A stretch of 64,000 nucleotides of DNA, from assembly GCA_002007465.1 (NCBI GenBank), contig LNAC01000009.1, positions 2,241,705 through 2,305,704 of the forward strand. The letters are read 5' to 3'. Within the stretch, counting starts at the first letter, position 1, and the number at the start of each line of letters is the position of its first letter. This stretch comes from Ailurus styani. Lineage: Eukaryota > Chordata > Mammalia > Carnivora > Ailuridae. Below the pieces are notes generated by a model. It had not been told where the DNA came from. It saw only the letters and a list, made by a program, of their open reading frames with translations, and did not search any database. The position numbers and the translations under genes were made by a program. Of this stretch, positions 1-11,500 are shown piece after piece.

Positions 1-240
1 GGGGGGTGGGGAGGGAAAAATAATCAAACAAGATGGGATGGGGAAGGACACAAACCATAAGAGACTCCTAATCTCACAAAACAAATTGAGGGTTACGGGG
101 GGGTGGGAGGGCAGGGATAGGGTGGATGGGCTATGGACATTGGGGAGGGTTTGTGCTTTGGTGAATGCTGTGAAAGATGTAAGCCTGATAATTCACAGAC
201 CTGTACCCCTTGGGCAAAGAATAAAAATAAAATTAAAAAA
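1..240 (+). repeat. LINE-1 3' end
   Basis: The 3' UTR end of a carnivore L1: a G-rich run, then gggctatggacattggggag and attcacagacctgtacccct, ending in an A-rich tail. Confidence 0.75.
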
Positions 241-255
241 AAAATACAAAAGATG

Positions 256-454
256 ATGGGCGCCTGGGTGGCTCAGTGGGTTAAAGCCTCTGCTTTTGGC
301 TCAGGTCATGATCTCAGGGTCCTGGGATCGAGGCCCGCATCGGGCTCCCTGCTCAGCGGGGAGCCTGCTTCCCCCTCTCTCTCTCTCTGCCTGCCTCTCT
401 GCCTCCTTGTGATCTCTCTCCCTCTGTGAAATAAATAAATAAAATCTTAAAAAA
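256..454 (+). repeat. CAN SINE with 15-bp target duplication
   Basis: Full-length tRNA-derived SINE (head gggcgcctgggtggctcag, TC-rich body, AATAAA-like tail) between copies of aaaatacaaaagatg at 241-255 and 455-469. Confidence 0.93.
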
Positions 455-469
455 AAAATACAAAAGATG

Positions 470-2195
470 GAAAAACAACTTTTGTGCTTCAAAAGATGCC
501 ATCAAGAAAGTGAAAAGACAATCCGCAGAATGGCAGAAAGTATCTGTAGATCCTATCTCTGATAAGGGACCTGTATCTAAAATATATAAAGAACCCTTAC
601 AATTTAATAATAAAAAGACATAACTACTTGTCTATGGATAGACACCTGGGTTGCTTCCATATCTTGGCTATTGTAAATCCAAGTATCCATCCACAGATGA
701 ATGGATAAAGAAGTGGTATAGATACACCATGCAATATTAGTCAGCCATGAAAAAGAATGAAATCTTGCCATTTGCAAGAACGTGGATGGATCTACAGAGT
801 ATGAGGCTAAGTGAAATAAGTCAGAGAGACAAATCCCATAGGATTTCACTCATTTGTGGAATTTAGGAAACAAAACAAATGAACAAACAGAAAAAAAGCC
901 AAAAAAACCAAAAAAACAAAAAACAGACTCTTAAATATAGAGACCAAACTGGTGGGTGCCAGATGGGGGAGCTCGGTGGGGGAATGGGTGAAACAGATAA
1001 AGGGATGAAGAGGGCACTTATCGTGATGAGCACTGAGGAATATATAAAACTGCTGAATCGTTAAAAAAAGATAAATAGCCAAATTAAACATAAAGCAAAA
1101 GGTCTGAACAGACGTTTCTCCCGAGAATGTTGGCCACTGACATACAAATGGCCAACAAGCACACGAAACGGAGCTCCACACTGTTAGCCCAGGGACAGGC
1201 AAATGCAAACCACAACGACAGAACCATTTCACACCCACTAGGATGGCTAGAACCAAAAAGACAGATGAAAACAAGTGCTGGCAAGGATGTGGAGAAACCA
1301 GAACCGTCCGACGCCGCTGGTGGGAGTGTCAAACGGCACAGCTGCTGTGGAAAACGGTCTGCTTCCTCCAAGCGTCAAACGCAGCGTTACCACAGGACCC
1401 AGCAATTCTGCTCCTCACTGTACACCCAAGGGAGTTAAAACCAGTGTGTCCACACAAAAGCTTGCACACAAAATGGTCACGGCAGCATTATTCATAAGAG
1501 CCACAATGCCCAACAACAGATGAACGGATAAATAAAATGAGGTCCAGCCATATGATAGAATATTATTCAGCGATAAACAGAAATTAGGTAGTGATCCAAG
1601 TTACAAGAATGAGCCTTGAAAACATTATGCCATAGGAAAGGGGCCGGTCAAAAAAGGCCACTAATTGTGAGTCTATTTATGGAAACGTCCAGACCAGGCC
1701 AAACTATAGAGATGAAAAGTAGATGAGGGGTTGTCTGGGGCTGGGGCTGTGTCCGCTAGAGAGTGTCTGATGAAGTGTATGGGGCTGCACGGGAACATGA
1801 GATGAAAATGCTCTAAAGGGCGCCTGGGTGGCTCAGTGGGTTAAAGCCACTGCCTTCGGCTCAGGTCATGATCTCAGGGTCCTGGGATCGAGGCCCACAT
1901 CGGGCTCCCTGCTCGGCAAGGAGCCTGCTTCCTCCTCTCTCTCTGCCTGCCTCTCTGCCTACTTGTGATCTCTCTCTGTCAAATAAATAAAATCTTTAAA
2001 AAAAAAAAAAAGGAAAATGAGACTTTAAAAAAAAAAAAAGAAAATGCTCTAAAATTAATTGTGGTGATGAACACCCAACTCTGAATAGACTAAAGCCAAT
2101 GAATTCTACAATTCAACTGAACTGAAATGAATTGGATATGAATTGAAATGAAACAAGTAATCTTCCAATAAACCTGTTAAAAAAAATTTTTTAGG
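470..2195 (+). repeat. Composite LINE-1 3' fragments
   Basis: L1 ORF2 and 3' UTR debris. A block at 470-620 and 1069-2195 (aaaattaattgtggtgatga to the A-rich tail) is interrupted by a younger L1 3' end at about 621-1068 and by the SINE at 1818-2039. Frames are broken throughout. Confidence 0.75.
1818..2039 (+). repeat. CAN SINE inserted in L1
   Basis: SINE flanked by perfect 14-bp copies of gaaaatgctctaaa at 1804-1817 and 2040-2053, so the insertion is younger than the L1 host. Confidence 0.93.
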
Positions 2196-2338
2196 ACAGA
2201 AAAACACCTAGAAGGATACCAAGAGGTTGTGTCTGGATGAAGAGTTACAGGCATCAAAAATACCGACCAGAGAGATCATTTATTGAGCACCTACTCTGCA
2301 CCAGGGCCCTAGGGCTGGCAGTGGTGTCCTGCCAAGCC

Positions 2339-2399
2339 CCACACACCACACCATACCATACCACACCACACCACACCACCACCACCACCACCACCACCC
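2339..2399. repeat. (CACAC)/(CCA)n microsatellite
   Basis: cacac and catac pentamers grading into about seven cca units. Confidence 0.95.
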
Positions 2400-3460
2400 C
2401 GCCTCCCCCGTGCTCAGGGAGGCCGAGGGCCTCTGCTGGCATTGCACAATGTAAGCCGCCTAATCAAAGAATCAAAGATCAAAGACTGGGCGCTTTTCCT
2501 CCCCCGCTCTTTTCTATTTCTGTAGTTCTCTCTTCTCTGAGGACTACTTCATTGCTTTCATGATAACAACGACAGTTCTAGAATTTTCAGATGTAGCATT
2601 AGCAATCAATACCGTTTTGGAAACAGAGCTGCCTCCCTTCCTTCCCACGAGCTGAAACCGTCCTGCAGGCGTCTACTATCCGTCCACGGACAGCAGAGTC
2701 CTGATGCAGCTGTGTCCTTGGGTACCAGAGGCTTTGTCAAACTCTGGGGCATTTCTCTGACGTCCTCCGTCCTGTAGCTACCGCGCTCCTGCTTGTGCGG
2801 CAGGCTGATGTCCCCACCTGGGGTACAGGGCACCAGACCTTCAACTTGTTACCCGCTGTGCCACGCATGTCCTCATCCTGGTGCTACAAACTGTCTCCCA
2901 GGCTCCCCTGACAGCGGGCTCCGGGCCCCCAGAGCCCCAGGTGGAGGAAGAGTGGGATGGGGCAATGGGTAGACAAACTCTCCTCCCAGTCTGGCCTCAC
3001 ACCATATCACGGCCCCGCCCTCCCCAAGCTGGGGCGACACCTGCCAGTAAGCCCCCGGCCAGTTCTAGGTTCTGCAGTTCTGGACACTCCTCACTTGTGC
3101 AACCAATTCCCTGGGTTAACCTCCCTTTTTAACACCTAAAGTTGACCTTGACCTTGATAGACTCTCCAGATACCTTCAGAGTGCTCCCCGAAGAGCCCCG
3201 ACTTTATCCTCACTGCTGCAGAGGACTCTCATAGGGCTCTCATAGGGCTTTCCCCCCGCCTTTTTTTTTAATATATAAAAGCACAAAGACTAAAACAAAC
3301 AGTCCACAATCCTACCACCTGTATAAACCCTGCCCATAAGCATAGCTCGAAATTAGGAAGACCACACAGTAAAGTACAATAAAAGCCTTTTTCCACCTTT
3401 CCCTTTCAACTCGACCCTCCCAGATCACTGTTAACAGTTTCCCAAGTTATCTGTCCAGAG
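2400..3460. other. MIGA2 intron, unique sequence
   Basis: No exon with splice sites and no repeat family I recognise; ordinary intron DNA. Confidence 0.5.
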
Positions 3461-3812
3461 GAAAGTAAAAACGTGCAAACACACCAGTTACCCCCAGGCA
3501 CACGTACGCAGGGATCTGTGTCCTTCTGAACACTACACACCTGGACCCCACTCTACACATTCCACGTCTCGCTTTTTTTCACTTAATGATGTGCTGTGGT
3601 GACAGCAGCCTCGAAGCCTATGCAGATTTCCCTCCTACTGGACTCTGGACCCCTACGGATGGGCAAGTAGATCCTTTCCAGTTTTTTCTGATTTTTCCCT
3701 ATTACAAGACAATGCTTCAATAAATGTCCATCTAGGACACACACATTTTTTTGTGTTAGCTTTTTCACTTGATTTCTCTTTTCTGATATTGAAATAAATA
3801 CTGACAGCGCCA
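3461..3812 (-). repeat. Degenerate antisense L1-like sequence
   Basis: The succession cacttaatgatgtg, cctatgcagatttcc, attacaagacaatgcttcaa and aaatgtccatctagg resembles the reverse complement of an old L1 3' region. A similar block lies at 62870-63140. Confidence 0.45.
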
Positions 3813-3842
3813 AAAAAAATGTCTAAAGAAAGAACAAGACAC

Positions 3843-4036
3843 TGGGGCGCCTGGGTGGCTCAGTGGATTAAAACCTCTGCCTTTGGCTCAGGTCATGATC
3901 TCAGGGTCCTGGGATCGAGCTCCACATTGGGCTCTCTGCTCAGCGGGGAGTCTGCTTCCTCCTCTCTCTCTGCCTGCCTCTCCCTACTTGTGATCTCTCT
4001 CTGTCAAATAAATAATAAAATCTTAAAAAAAAAAAG
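3843..4036 (+). repeat. CAN SINE
   Basis: Full-length SINE with A-tail in the MIGA2 intron, just 3' of the last MIGA2 exon present. Target duplication degraded (around acaagaca). Confidence 0.9.
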
Positions 4037-4368
4037 CAAGGACAAGACAAAGGCTGTGTGATCCACTGAGCTGAACGCAGGCTATTTCCCAGGAGTCCTT
4101 CATAAAAGTCACCTTTTCCTCACATAGTGGGGACTGGGGTGGGATCAGACCCCTGGATTACTGAGTGATTACCGGGCATCAGGCATGTGCTAAGCACCTT
4201 CCGGGTGTACTTGTCCTGGGTGGACTGACATCCTGGTGGGAGGGGAAGCTCACGGCCCAGCAGAAGGCGGGGTGCTACGCTGCCTCCCAGAGGCGGCTGT
4301 CTCTCTGCCCCACCTCCAACCTTCTCCGTGGCTGGGAGCTGAGAAAGACCCAGGAGAGGACCACCTAC

Positions 4369-4505
4369 CTCAGACAGCACCTCCGAAGCAGTCTCGGGGT
4401 TCCGCAGGCTCTCCCCTGGGGTGGGGGTGCTGCCGCTGTCCCCTCTCTGCCCCACGCTCAGCGCCTGCTCCCACTTCTGCAGGGCTTCCTCAAACAGCTC
4501 CATGC
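4369..4505 (-). CDS. MIGA2: MIGA2 coding exon 5
   Basis: Encodes G-MELFEEALQKWEQAL to SEVLSE, ending phase 0 at donor GTAGGT. This is the last MIGA2 exon in the window; the next conserved block (PESQRKEF in relatives) is not found between 1 and 4368. Confidence 0.92.
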
Positions 4506-7500
4506 CTGAGCACGGGCGGGGAGACAGGGAGAGTCTGGCCTCGGCAGAGGAGAGCAGCCGGGCCCCACGCTCCTGATGGGGTCAGAAAAGCAAGGAGGCA
4601 GAAGGACCCGAAAGGACGAAAACAGGCAGGACCGTGTGAGCTGGGTCCTAGTTACTTTTGCAAGGCGGGTCACTGCACAGGCCTCCATTCAGACCAGATT
4701 TGTTCCCGGAGACAGTCCCCCATCCACAAACGGCTAGGAACCACTGAATGAGGGTTTGGGGGTCAGGAGTGGGGTTGCAAACCAGCCCCCGGGCAGGTGT
4801 CCTGAGCCCAGCCTGGGCTCCCGGGAGGAGGCCGTTCTTCCCCAAACTCTGCCCGAGGGGAGGCCCCACTGCAGGCCTCCTGGCCAGTACCTTGCATGTA
4901 GAGACTCTCCGCGTTGCCGTCACTGGCGGTCACAGACTCTTCCATCCCTCTGGCGTCCCATGGTCCTGAACACGCAGCCGTGGGGCTGGATGAGTTCACT
5001 GCTACCATCTGGGCACCAAGCAGCACAAGGACCCAAGGGCAAGGGGTAAGGCCCTCCCAGACCCCTTGTAGGACCCAAGCCCCTCCCATGGCCTGGTCCT
5101 CTGTCACACGCCCTCTCCGAACACCATCCCCAAAACGAGCTCCCAGCCCACGGCCAGGCCCTCAGCTGGGCCTGGTCCCACCAACTCGAAGCACCAGATG
5201 GCACTTCACAGAAACGACAGAGGTGGGAGGAAAGAGGCTAGTGGCCAGCCCGGGAGCCAGCAGCCTCCTACAGAAGCTGTCCCGGGCCCATTCCCCGCTC
5301 TGACACTCGGCCACTGGGGGGACTGGGAAGACGGAGGGAGCTCCCGCCACCACAGGCGGGGCAGGGCCTGAGCTCCCCACGCTTCTCCCCCTGCCCGGGC
5401 ATGGCCTCCTCTGGGGCGAGAGGCCTCTCTTGCTCACCCCCCGGGTTCCCAGGGCAGTGATGGGTGACAGTCTCGGAAAGCCCGTGTGCTTGGATGAGAG
5501 ACCGGAGGCCATTCTCCTGTCTTCCTTCCGGTCTGCGAGCTGCATGAGGGCAGAGACTCTAGCCTCCTGAGCCTCCTGAGCACCAGGGCCGGAGCCCAGA
5601 GCCCCCCGGGGCCGGAGCCCAGAGCCCCCCAGGGTCCTCCCCCGGCTATTTACCGAAGCCAAGCTGTGGGAGGAGCCTGAGTGTTTGCTGGGCTCGAGGG
5701 AGGAGATGCCACTCAGCGTGTCGTTGCTCTTGCTACTGGGACTCTGCAGCCTCCGGCTGGAGTAGCCTGTGAGGAACAGGAGGGCGAGGGTCACGGGGCC
5801 TTCGAGCCCAGGGTTTGCACCGGCCGCTCCCCCCGCCAGACGACCCCCCGCTCCTCATCTGGGAGCTTGAACTCCCTCCCCTTCTAAGGCAGGGGGAAGG
5901 CAGAGCACCCAGGGGCACGCGCCTGGCAGACGGCGACCCTGCCCGTCGGGCCCGCTCCCCACCGTACCCCGGCCTGGCCCAGCGGGCCCCGGACCTGCCA
6001 GACAAACTGGAGAACGAGGTCTGGCGACTTCTCCGCCTACTTCTCACTCAGTCTCCCCCGTGTTGCTGACTGACTGATTTGGAATTCTCCTCCTTCCAGA
6101 AAGAATTTGAGACCATGATTTCTTTAAGTACACACAAAACATTTCTTTTTAAGTGAGAAAAGTAGGGAAGGGAAAAGAAGTGGCGGTGGCGCTGGAGGCA
6201 AGCGAGGGGCCGGCACAGGAGCAATCCAGGTGACCCCGGGCCGTGAACACAGAAACCCAGCTACACCTGCACTTCTCAGGTCCTGTTCTAGACTAGTTTT
6301 AAGACTTCTTTTTACAGGGCGCCTGGATGGCTCAGTGGGTTAAAGCCTCTGCCTTTGGCTCAGGTCATGATCTCAGGGTCCTGGGATCGAGGCCCGCATT
6401 GGGCTCCCTGCTCGGCGGGGAGCCTGCTTCCTCCTCTCTGCCTGCCTCTCTGCCTACTTGTGATCTCTCTCTCTCTCTCTCTGTGTCAAATAAATGAGTG
6501 AAATCTTAAAAAAAAAAAGACTGCTTTTTCCAGTTGTAAAGAGAAAAGTTCCCTTTTGTGATGATAATTCACAAATAAAATTTATTTTCATATAAGGGGA
6601 TTTTTTTTCCTTCCTCCTCTTCATTTTATTTTTTATGAAGTAGGCTCCATGCCCAGCGTGGGGCTTGAACTCAGGACCCTGAGATCAAGGGTCGCACGCT
6701 CTACCGACTGAGCCAGCCAGGAGCCCCAAGGGGGATTTTTGCTTCTTAAACCAGGTCCTCCCAAGATGGGAGCCTGTGAGGACTTCCTGCCCGGGTAAGA
6801 GATCCACAGGACATTCAGGCATGGCAAACACTGGGTTTGCTGGGTTACAAACAAACGGGGTCTATGAGCGTTCTGCAAGCCACACGAGCAGACACAAAAC
6901 GGCTCGGAGGCTGCCGGGGCCTGGGGAGGAGTGGGGAGGGGCTGACCACACAGGACATGGGGCTTGAGAACACGGTGGTACAGCTCTCGACGTGCTGTAA
7001 ACACAGGCCTCTGGGTGCTACACAAAACTGAAGAAAGAATTGTGTGCTCAAGAGGCTGAACTTAACTTAAAAGGGTGGGGGGATGGGGAGAATACCATCT
7101 GGCTCAGAACCACGTGGCCCTTCTTGCTCCTGAGCCAGGGGACACCCTCTCTGCGCAGAGAAGCTGCGCCCCGCCAGTCCCCTCTGGACGCCGGTGCTCC
7201 CAAGAGGTCTTCCGATACCGAGAACTACCACCCCCAACAGGACATACACATCTGGCCGCATCATACAGGGAAGGGTCTACCGCCTCCCGGAGGAGGCTTG
7301 GAGACAGGACGTCACTCGCCCAAGATCCGACGGTGACCAGGGGCCCAGCTGGGACCTGACTCCAGGTCAGGCCCTCCCCCAGTGCTTCACACCCACCTTT
7401 CTTCACCGATGGGACCTTCCTGGCCATGAGGATGGGGAGGGGCACCGAGCCCAGATGTGCGCCTCCCATCTGGGGGCCAACCTGCTTCTTCCTCCGCCGT

Positions 7501-8635
7501 CGCCTCTTCAGCTGGTGGGCGGCCAGGGCCAGGGCCACCGTGCCCAGGGCTGTGGCAAAAAGGACCTTCCGCAGGCCTGGCGTCAAGCGCAGCTGGGAGA
7601 AGGCAGACTGCAGGAAAAGAGGGAGGCGGCTGGGCTGCGTGTCCCCGGAAGAGCTCTGCGGTGGGCAGAGCTCTGCGGGGAGCACCTGTGGGACACAGGA
7701 GGCCTCGGGCACTCGGGGCCATTTGGCCAGGAATGACGGAGAGGCGGCCACCCCCCCGCCCCCCCAGCCCCGAGGAGGAGGCACCTGCCCTCTGAAAGGT
7801 GGACCACAGGAAATGTACAGAGAGGCTCTGGGAAAATGCCAATACCGATGCCAACAAAATGACACCAAAGAGATCACACCTGGGCTCTAGCAGGTGTCCC
7901 TAACTCCATCGGTCGTGACTCTAACGGCTGCAGTGACCGAGCACCTACCACGCCAAGCACGGGGCTAGGACTTTACCTGCGCTACCTGGCTGAATGAATG
8001 CCTGTCCCTTTCCAGGTGAGACTCTGAGGCTCACACAGGTTAAGACGCACGCTCAAGGTGACGGGGGAGTCAGAAATCAAACCTAGGTCTCCTGACCCCA
8101 TTTCTTAACAACTCCTTGATGTCGATAACATTCACTCCACCTAACTGCCTCCTCTGTACAATTCCCTGCTCCTCGCTCTCTGCCTGTTGAACTGGGAGCC
8201 CTTCAGATGGGGCTGCACCCCACACAGCAAAGCTTTAGGAAGTGTCAAAAGACCTGGTCGGCCGCAAACATCTGAGGTTGGCAGGGAGGGCACTACTGAC
8301 CCCTTTTATAGACTGAAAAACTGAAGCCAAGGGTTCACATAGCTCTAGGGTGAAGACCGGGCTTGGGGCCCCAGACTCCTAACCTTGTCCTTCCTGCTCT
8401 GCTCAAACAGGAGACCCCAGAAGCTGGGGGCAATAATGAGGGACAGGCTTTCCAAATGCTAGCGACCCTGAGATGAGTGGCTCAGTGTTTCAGAGGCCAG
8501 CGGGGTAAAGGCAGGCCCACAACCCACCCCAACCTTTACCTGCCCAAAGGTTGTGTATAAGAACACAGGGATCTCGGCCACTGTCATGGCCAGCGCCTGG
8601 ATCATGGACATGCCCTCAGTCCTCCGGAACGCCAT
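4369..8635 (-). CDS. MIGA2: MIGA2 (mitoguardin-2), 5' coding part, five exons; 3' part outside window
   Basis: Mitoguardin-2 is an outer-mitochondrial-membrane protein that promotes fusion (through MitoPLD) and tethers mitochondria to ER and lipid droplets. Coding exons run 8635-8540, 7607-7397, 5766-5654, 5008-4891 and 4505-4369, 225 codons in phase. The start MAFRRTEGMSM has G at -3 and +4. Visible are a hydrophobic N-terminus (about residues 10-28), a transmembrane segment (about 47-65, VLFATALGTVALALAAHQL) and then an arginine/lysine stretch (66-73) typical of outer-membrane anchors. A Ser-rich region (104-165) and MELFEEALQKWEQAL, the start of the conserved cytosolic part, follow. The FFAT motif and lipid-binding C-terminal domain of the family are not here: after the donor at 4368 no further exon is seen down to position 1. 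Identity is from recall of the mammalian protein and from synteny next to SH3GLB2. Confidence 0.95.
4891..5008 (-). CDS. MIGA2: MIGA2 coding exon 4
   Basis: Encodes MVAVNSSSPTAACSG to SLYMQ plus one base. Acceptor GCCCAG directly before ATG, donor GTACTG. The internal methionine is not a start, because the splice phase continues from the previous exon. Confidence 0.92.
5654..5766 (-). CDS. MIGA2: MIGA2 coding exon 3
   Basis: Encodes GYSSRRLQSPSSKS to SSHSLAS, a serine-rich cytosolic stretch. Length 113 nt; with the base carried from the previous exon it makes 38 codons. Acceptor CACAG, donor GTAAAT. Confidence 0.93.
6317..6517 (+). repeat. CAN SINE
   Basis: Full-length copy with a diverged target duplication (agacttctttttacag against agactgctttttccag at 6518-6533). 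Confidence 0.9.
6600..6727 (-). repeat. Older tRNA-derived SINE, inverted
   Basis: Ends with the inverted tRNA head (accgactgagccagccaggagcccc) and begins with a T-rich tail; lacks the TC-rich body. Confidence 0.8.
7397..7607 (-). CDS. MIGA2: MIGA2 coding exon 2 (membrane anchor)
   Basis: Encodes SAFSQLRLTPGLRKV through VPSVKK plus one base of the next codon. It holds the transmembrane helix and the following KRRRRRKK cluster. Acceptor CTGCAG, donor GTGGGT. Longer open frames here on both strands are read-through of GC-rich intron. Confidence 0.94.
7905..8105 (+). repeat. MIR
   Basis: Old MIR: gagcacctaccacgccaag, then gtgagactctgaggctcac and a caaggtga core. Confidence 0.65.
8540..8635 (-). 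CDS. MIGA2: MIGA2 coding exon 1 (start codon)
   Basis: Encodes residues 1-32, MAFRRTEGMS to YTTFGQ, ending in phase 0 at a GTAAAG donor. The exon continues upstream as 5' UTR. The likeliest acceptor is after the pyrimidine-rich tgtccctgtctttccgag (about 8728), but several AGs compete, so the upstream edge is not fixed. Confidence 0.93.
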
Positions 8636-9234
8636 GGCAGGACCACCACCCTCGGGTCTCAGAGCTTCCAAGGAAAATGTCTTCAGCTGGCCGCTGGCTG
8701 GGTCCCAGGCACCGTCCACGCCTCGGAAAGACAGGGACACACATACCAGAGGGTCCTTTCACAGAGCTGGGAGATGGATGACCAAGTCAGACACAAGGAT
8801 ATGCTTACATGAGCACAGCGAAATGCCCATTAGAGTGCCCTGGGGGAGGAGATGGGGGCACAGCCTACCTTTGGATCTCTGGGCCTGGAATCGGAGCCCC
8901 GCCTTCTGCAACCACCAGCAGGAAGGCACCCAAATGCCCCACGTACCCTCTGCCTGCCCTGAGCCCTAGGAGCAGGAGACAGCACCTCTGGCATGTTGGC
9001 CCGAGAACAGACCCAAAGCCCCGGGAGATGGAGAGGTCACTCTCAAACTTGGGGCTTTACATCACACTTGCACCATCTTTTTAAACCCGTGGTCCACTGG
9101 CTACACAAAAACCGCAGGCCACGAAAGGGTCAGGCCTGTGTTCGTCTCCCACAAAGCCAAGGACGTTTTTCTTTCCTGTGGACTGTATTATGAAAGCCAC
9201 ACGGTGCTTCCTCAGATAACGAAAGCCACAACAG

Positions 9235-9465
9235 TCTATGCATCTATCCTGCGCTGGGTCCTTTACATATGTTGTTCCCCAGGATCATTACAATTCTGTG
9301 AAGGAGATGCTATCTAGCCCCGCGCCCCATCTCCGCCAGTTTCCAAAGAGGAAAGTGAGACTCGGAGGGGTTAAGCCAGAAGGAGTCCATAGTCGCACAG
9401 CTAGTATGAGGCAACACCAGGACTTGGACCAGGGTCTACTGGACTTCAGACTCTGTGCTCAATAC
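9235..9465 (+). repeat. MIR
   Basis: tgcgctgggtcctttacat, gaggaaagtgagactcgg and cgcacagctagta follow the MIR consensus order. Confidence 0.7.
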
Positions 9466-10690
9466 AACTCTCTAGCTAAATCGAACCTGCAGCAGGAAGT
9501 GGAAAGCCCCAGCAGAACTACCAACTACAATGGCAACTCTCCCCTGGAGCCTTCGAGACCCCCCCCCAGGGCACCCCACTGCCCCATTCCAAGATCAGCG
9601 AGTAAGGGGCTCGAGCACACGTCGCCCAGTCCCCAAGATCCCGCAGAACACTCTCCAGCTGCCACCGCAAAGACCAAGGATGCCTTCCAGGTCTCCTGGG
9701 ACCTCAAGCGGAAAGAAGACACAGGCCAGGACAGACCCTATCAACCTGGGACGGCGGCCAAAGTCACTGGAGCAGCACAAGAAACAGCTTATCCCCAGTG
9801 AGTGGGAAAGACGGACGAGCTTACCAGCGTAGATCTAGCGCTGGGCTGCGAGCAAGAGGGGGGCGAGCGGGGGGAAGAGCCCGTCTGGGGCCTAGAAAAC
9901 AGCCATGCTGTCAAGACAGGAGACATCCTACCAGGAGGCTGTGAACTGAGCTGGGACCTCCAGTGGTCAGGGTCCGGGTTCGTATCATAAGCCAGCCCTC
10001 TCGTCGCCCCAACCTGGCCCAGGCCTCGAACACCGGAGGATCAGCAGCCACTACTTCCCTGGCACTTCCCCTACAGGCCGGGCTTCGAAACAGGCTCTGG
10101 CTGGGAGTCTAGTCACTTATGACGGCGAATCTGAAGCCAGGAGAGGTAAGCGACCTGACCCACCTCGCTAACTGACCAAGCTGGGATGGGACCTCAGCTG
10201 CAAGGGATCCTGGGGCTCCGGCGCCTCCCGAGGCGCCTGCTACAGCTGCCAGGGCTCCCTCCTGGCCACACGTGGCTGGGAGCCTGCTTCCTTGCCTGAA
10301 GCAGCATCGAGAGCAGCCTCTGCTGCTCCAGATGAGAGCAAGAGAGGCAAGTGCAAGGTGATAACACCGGCCCCCAAGCCTGCTTCATTCTAGGGTTGGA
10401 TCCAGACTCAGCTCCACCGTGCCCCGTTCTTCCCCACTGAAGCAACCTGGGGAGAAGCCTCCTCTTCTCCATGATGACCGCCTGGAGCAACGTTGTCCAC
10501 CCTGTGCCCACTTCCAGCGCCACTTCCAGCTGGGCAAGTCACCCTATAACCTTGGGCAGGAACCTCCTCATTCTGCCCCCGCCGTGGCACTTGCAACACC
10601 CTCAGCCGGGATGCCCACACTTTCCACAGGCAAAGTGGAAAGTCCTCCCTTTCCCCGGGCAATCCTATTAATGACTCCGGCCTGAGCAGC
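9466..10690. other. MIGA2 intron 1, unique sequence
   Basis: Open frames here have no splice sites or conserved domains. No gene is called. Confidence 0.5.
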
Positions 10691-11200
10691 CCGTCTTTCC
10701 TCCCTGACCCCAGCAATGTCCCGGGCCCAGGCACTCTTCTGAACCACCCTCTGCCCAGACTCTGTTCATTCACCCTAGACACCTTACAAGTCTGACCAAG
10801 CTAGGTACTGGGCACTCACTCCCGCACTGAATCTCAGCAATATCCCCTGATTCAAAATCCGCTCATTCCATCTCGGGCATCTCCCTGGCGCAGCCCCAAT
10901 TCAAGCCCCCTTTTCTCTTGTCCGACCCCTGGGATATCTTTGAGAGTCGTCCAGGTGCCCACCGGCGCCACCCACGGCCGGCACACCTGCTCCCTCCATC
11001 TCGGGTACTTTGCTAGCCCAGGTTCGGGTACCTGAGACCCTGCAACGTTCCAGGCCCGGGCATCTCCGCACTGACCTGGTACCTCCCGTTCCACCTCTCG
11101 CGCCGCCCACGGCCCGGGTACCTGTTTATTCCAACCCGTGCCCTTCTAGCCCGTCTGAGCCCGGACACCTGCGCTCCCACCCAGTTCCGTGCTCGGACCC
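10690..11200. repeat. Degenerate repeat block beside the MIGA2 promoter
   Basis: A loosely repeated motif of the form (c/t)tcggg(t/c)a(c/t)(c/t)t recurs near 10872, 11001, 11024, 11055, 11113 and 11160 within C-rich DNA. Spacing is irregular (23-129 bp). Confidence 0.4.
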
Positions 11201-11280
11201 GGCTCCCAGCCGCTGCAAGCCTCAGTCCTGGGCCCTGCCGCGTCGCCCGCCGCACGGGCTCAAGCCGAGGCGCCACTCAC

Positions 11281-11500
11281 CCAGGATCCCATCGCTGCGG
11301 AAGGGCAGCGTCTCCTTCCCCGGCACCCGCGCAACCAACCTCGCGGCCGCCGCGGGGGGCGTGGCCTCACGCAGGGCCAACCCTCCCCTGCCCAATGAAC
11401 GTCGCCGAAGCCCTCCTGGCCTCTCCGGGCTCTGGCCAATGGGCGACGTCACGTGACCGTCACCACCCACCTCCCTTGCCCCTGCTCCGCCCCCTAAGTG
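11281..11500 (-). promoter_or_regulatory. MIGA2: MIGA2 CpG-island promoter and noncoding exon 1
   Basis: CpG-dense DNA with a consensus donor (CTGG|GTGAGTGG) ending a probable noncoding first exon at 11281. Upstream lie CCAAT boxes at 11392-11396 and 11436-11440, a palindromic GTCACGTGAC at 11448-11457 (E-box of the USF/MYC/TFEB class, overlapping a CRE-like GACGTCA) and a GC box near 11486. There is no TATA box. The start site is inferred to lie between about 11300 and 11430 and cannot be fixed from sequence. This fits a housekeeping promoter for the minus-strand gene. Confidence 0.65.

Noticed and set aside
256..454. tRNA genes (many tRNA-like heads across the window)
   Set aside because: They have internal promoter-like boxes but continue into TC-rich bodies, A-tails and target duplications: SINEs, not tRNA genes.
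470..2195. Active L1 element
   Set aside because: Only short 3' fragments with broken frames and nested insertions remain.
1..4368. Further MIGA2 exons
   Set aside because: None of the next conserved blocks of the protein is readable on the minus strand here; the region is L1, SINE and unique intron.
7104..7877. 257-codon minus-strand frame around MIGA2 coding exon 2
   Set aside because: Only 7397-7607 is coding; the flanks are intron read-through past good splice sites.
8636..8740. N-terminal extension of MIGA2 upstream of MAFRR
   Set aside because: The frame is open but has no ATG, and the MAFRR start has a strong context and matches the family start; treated as 5' UTR.
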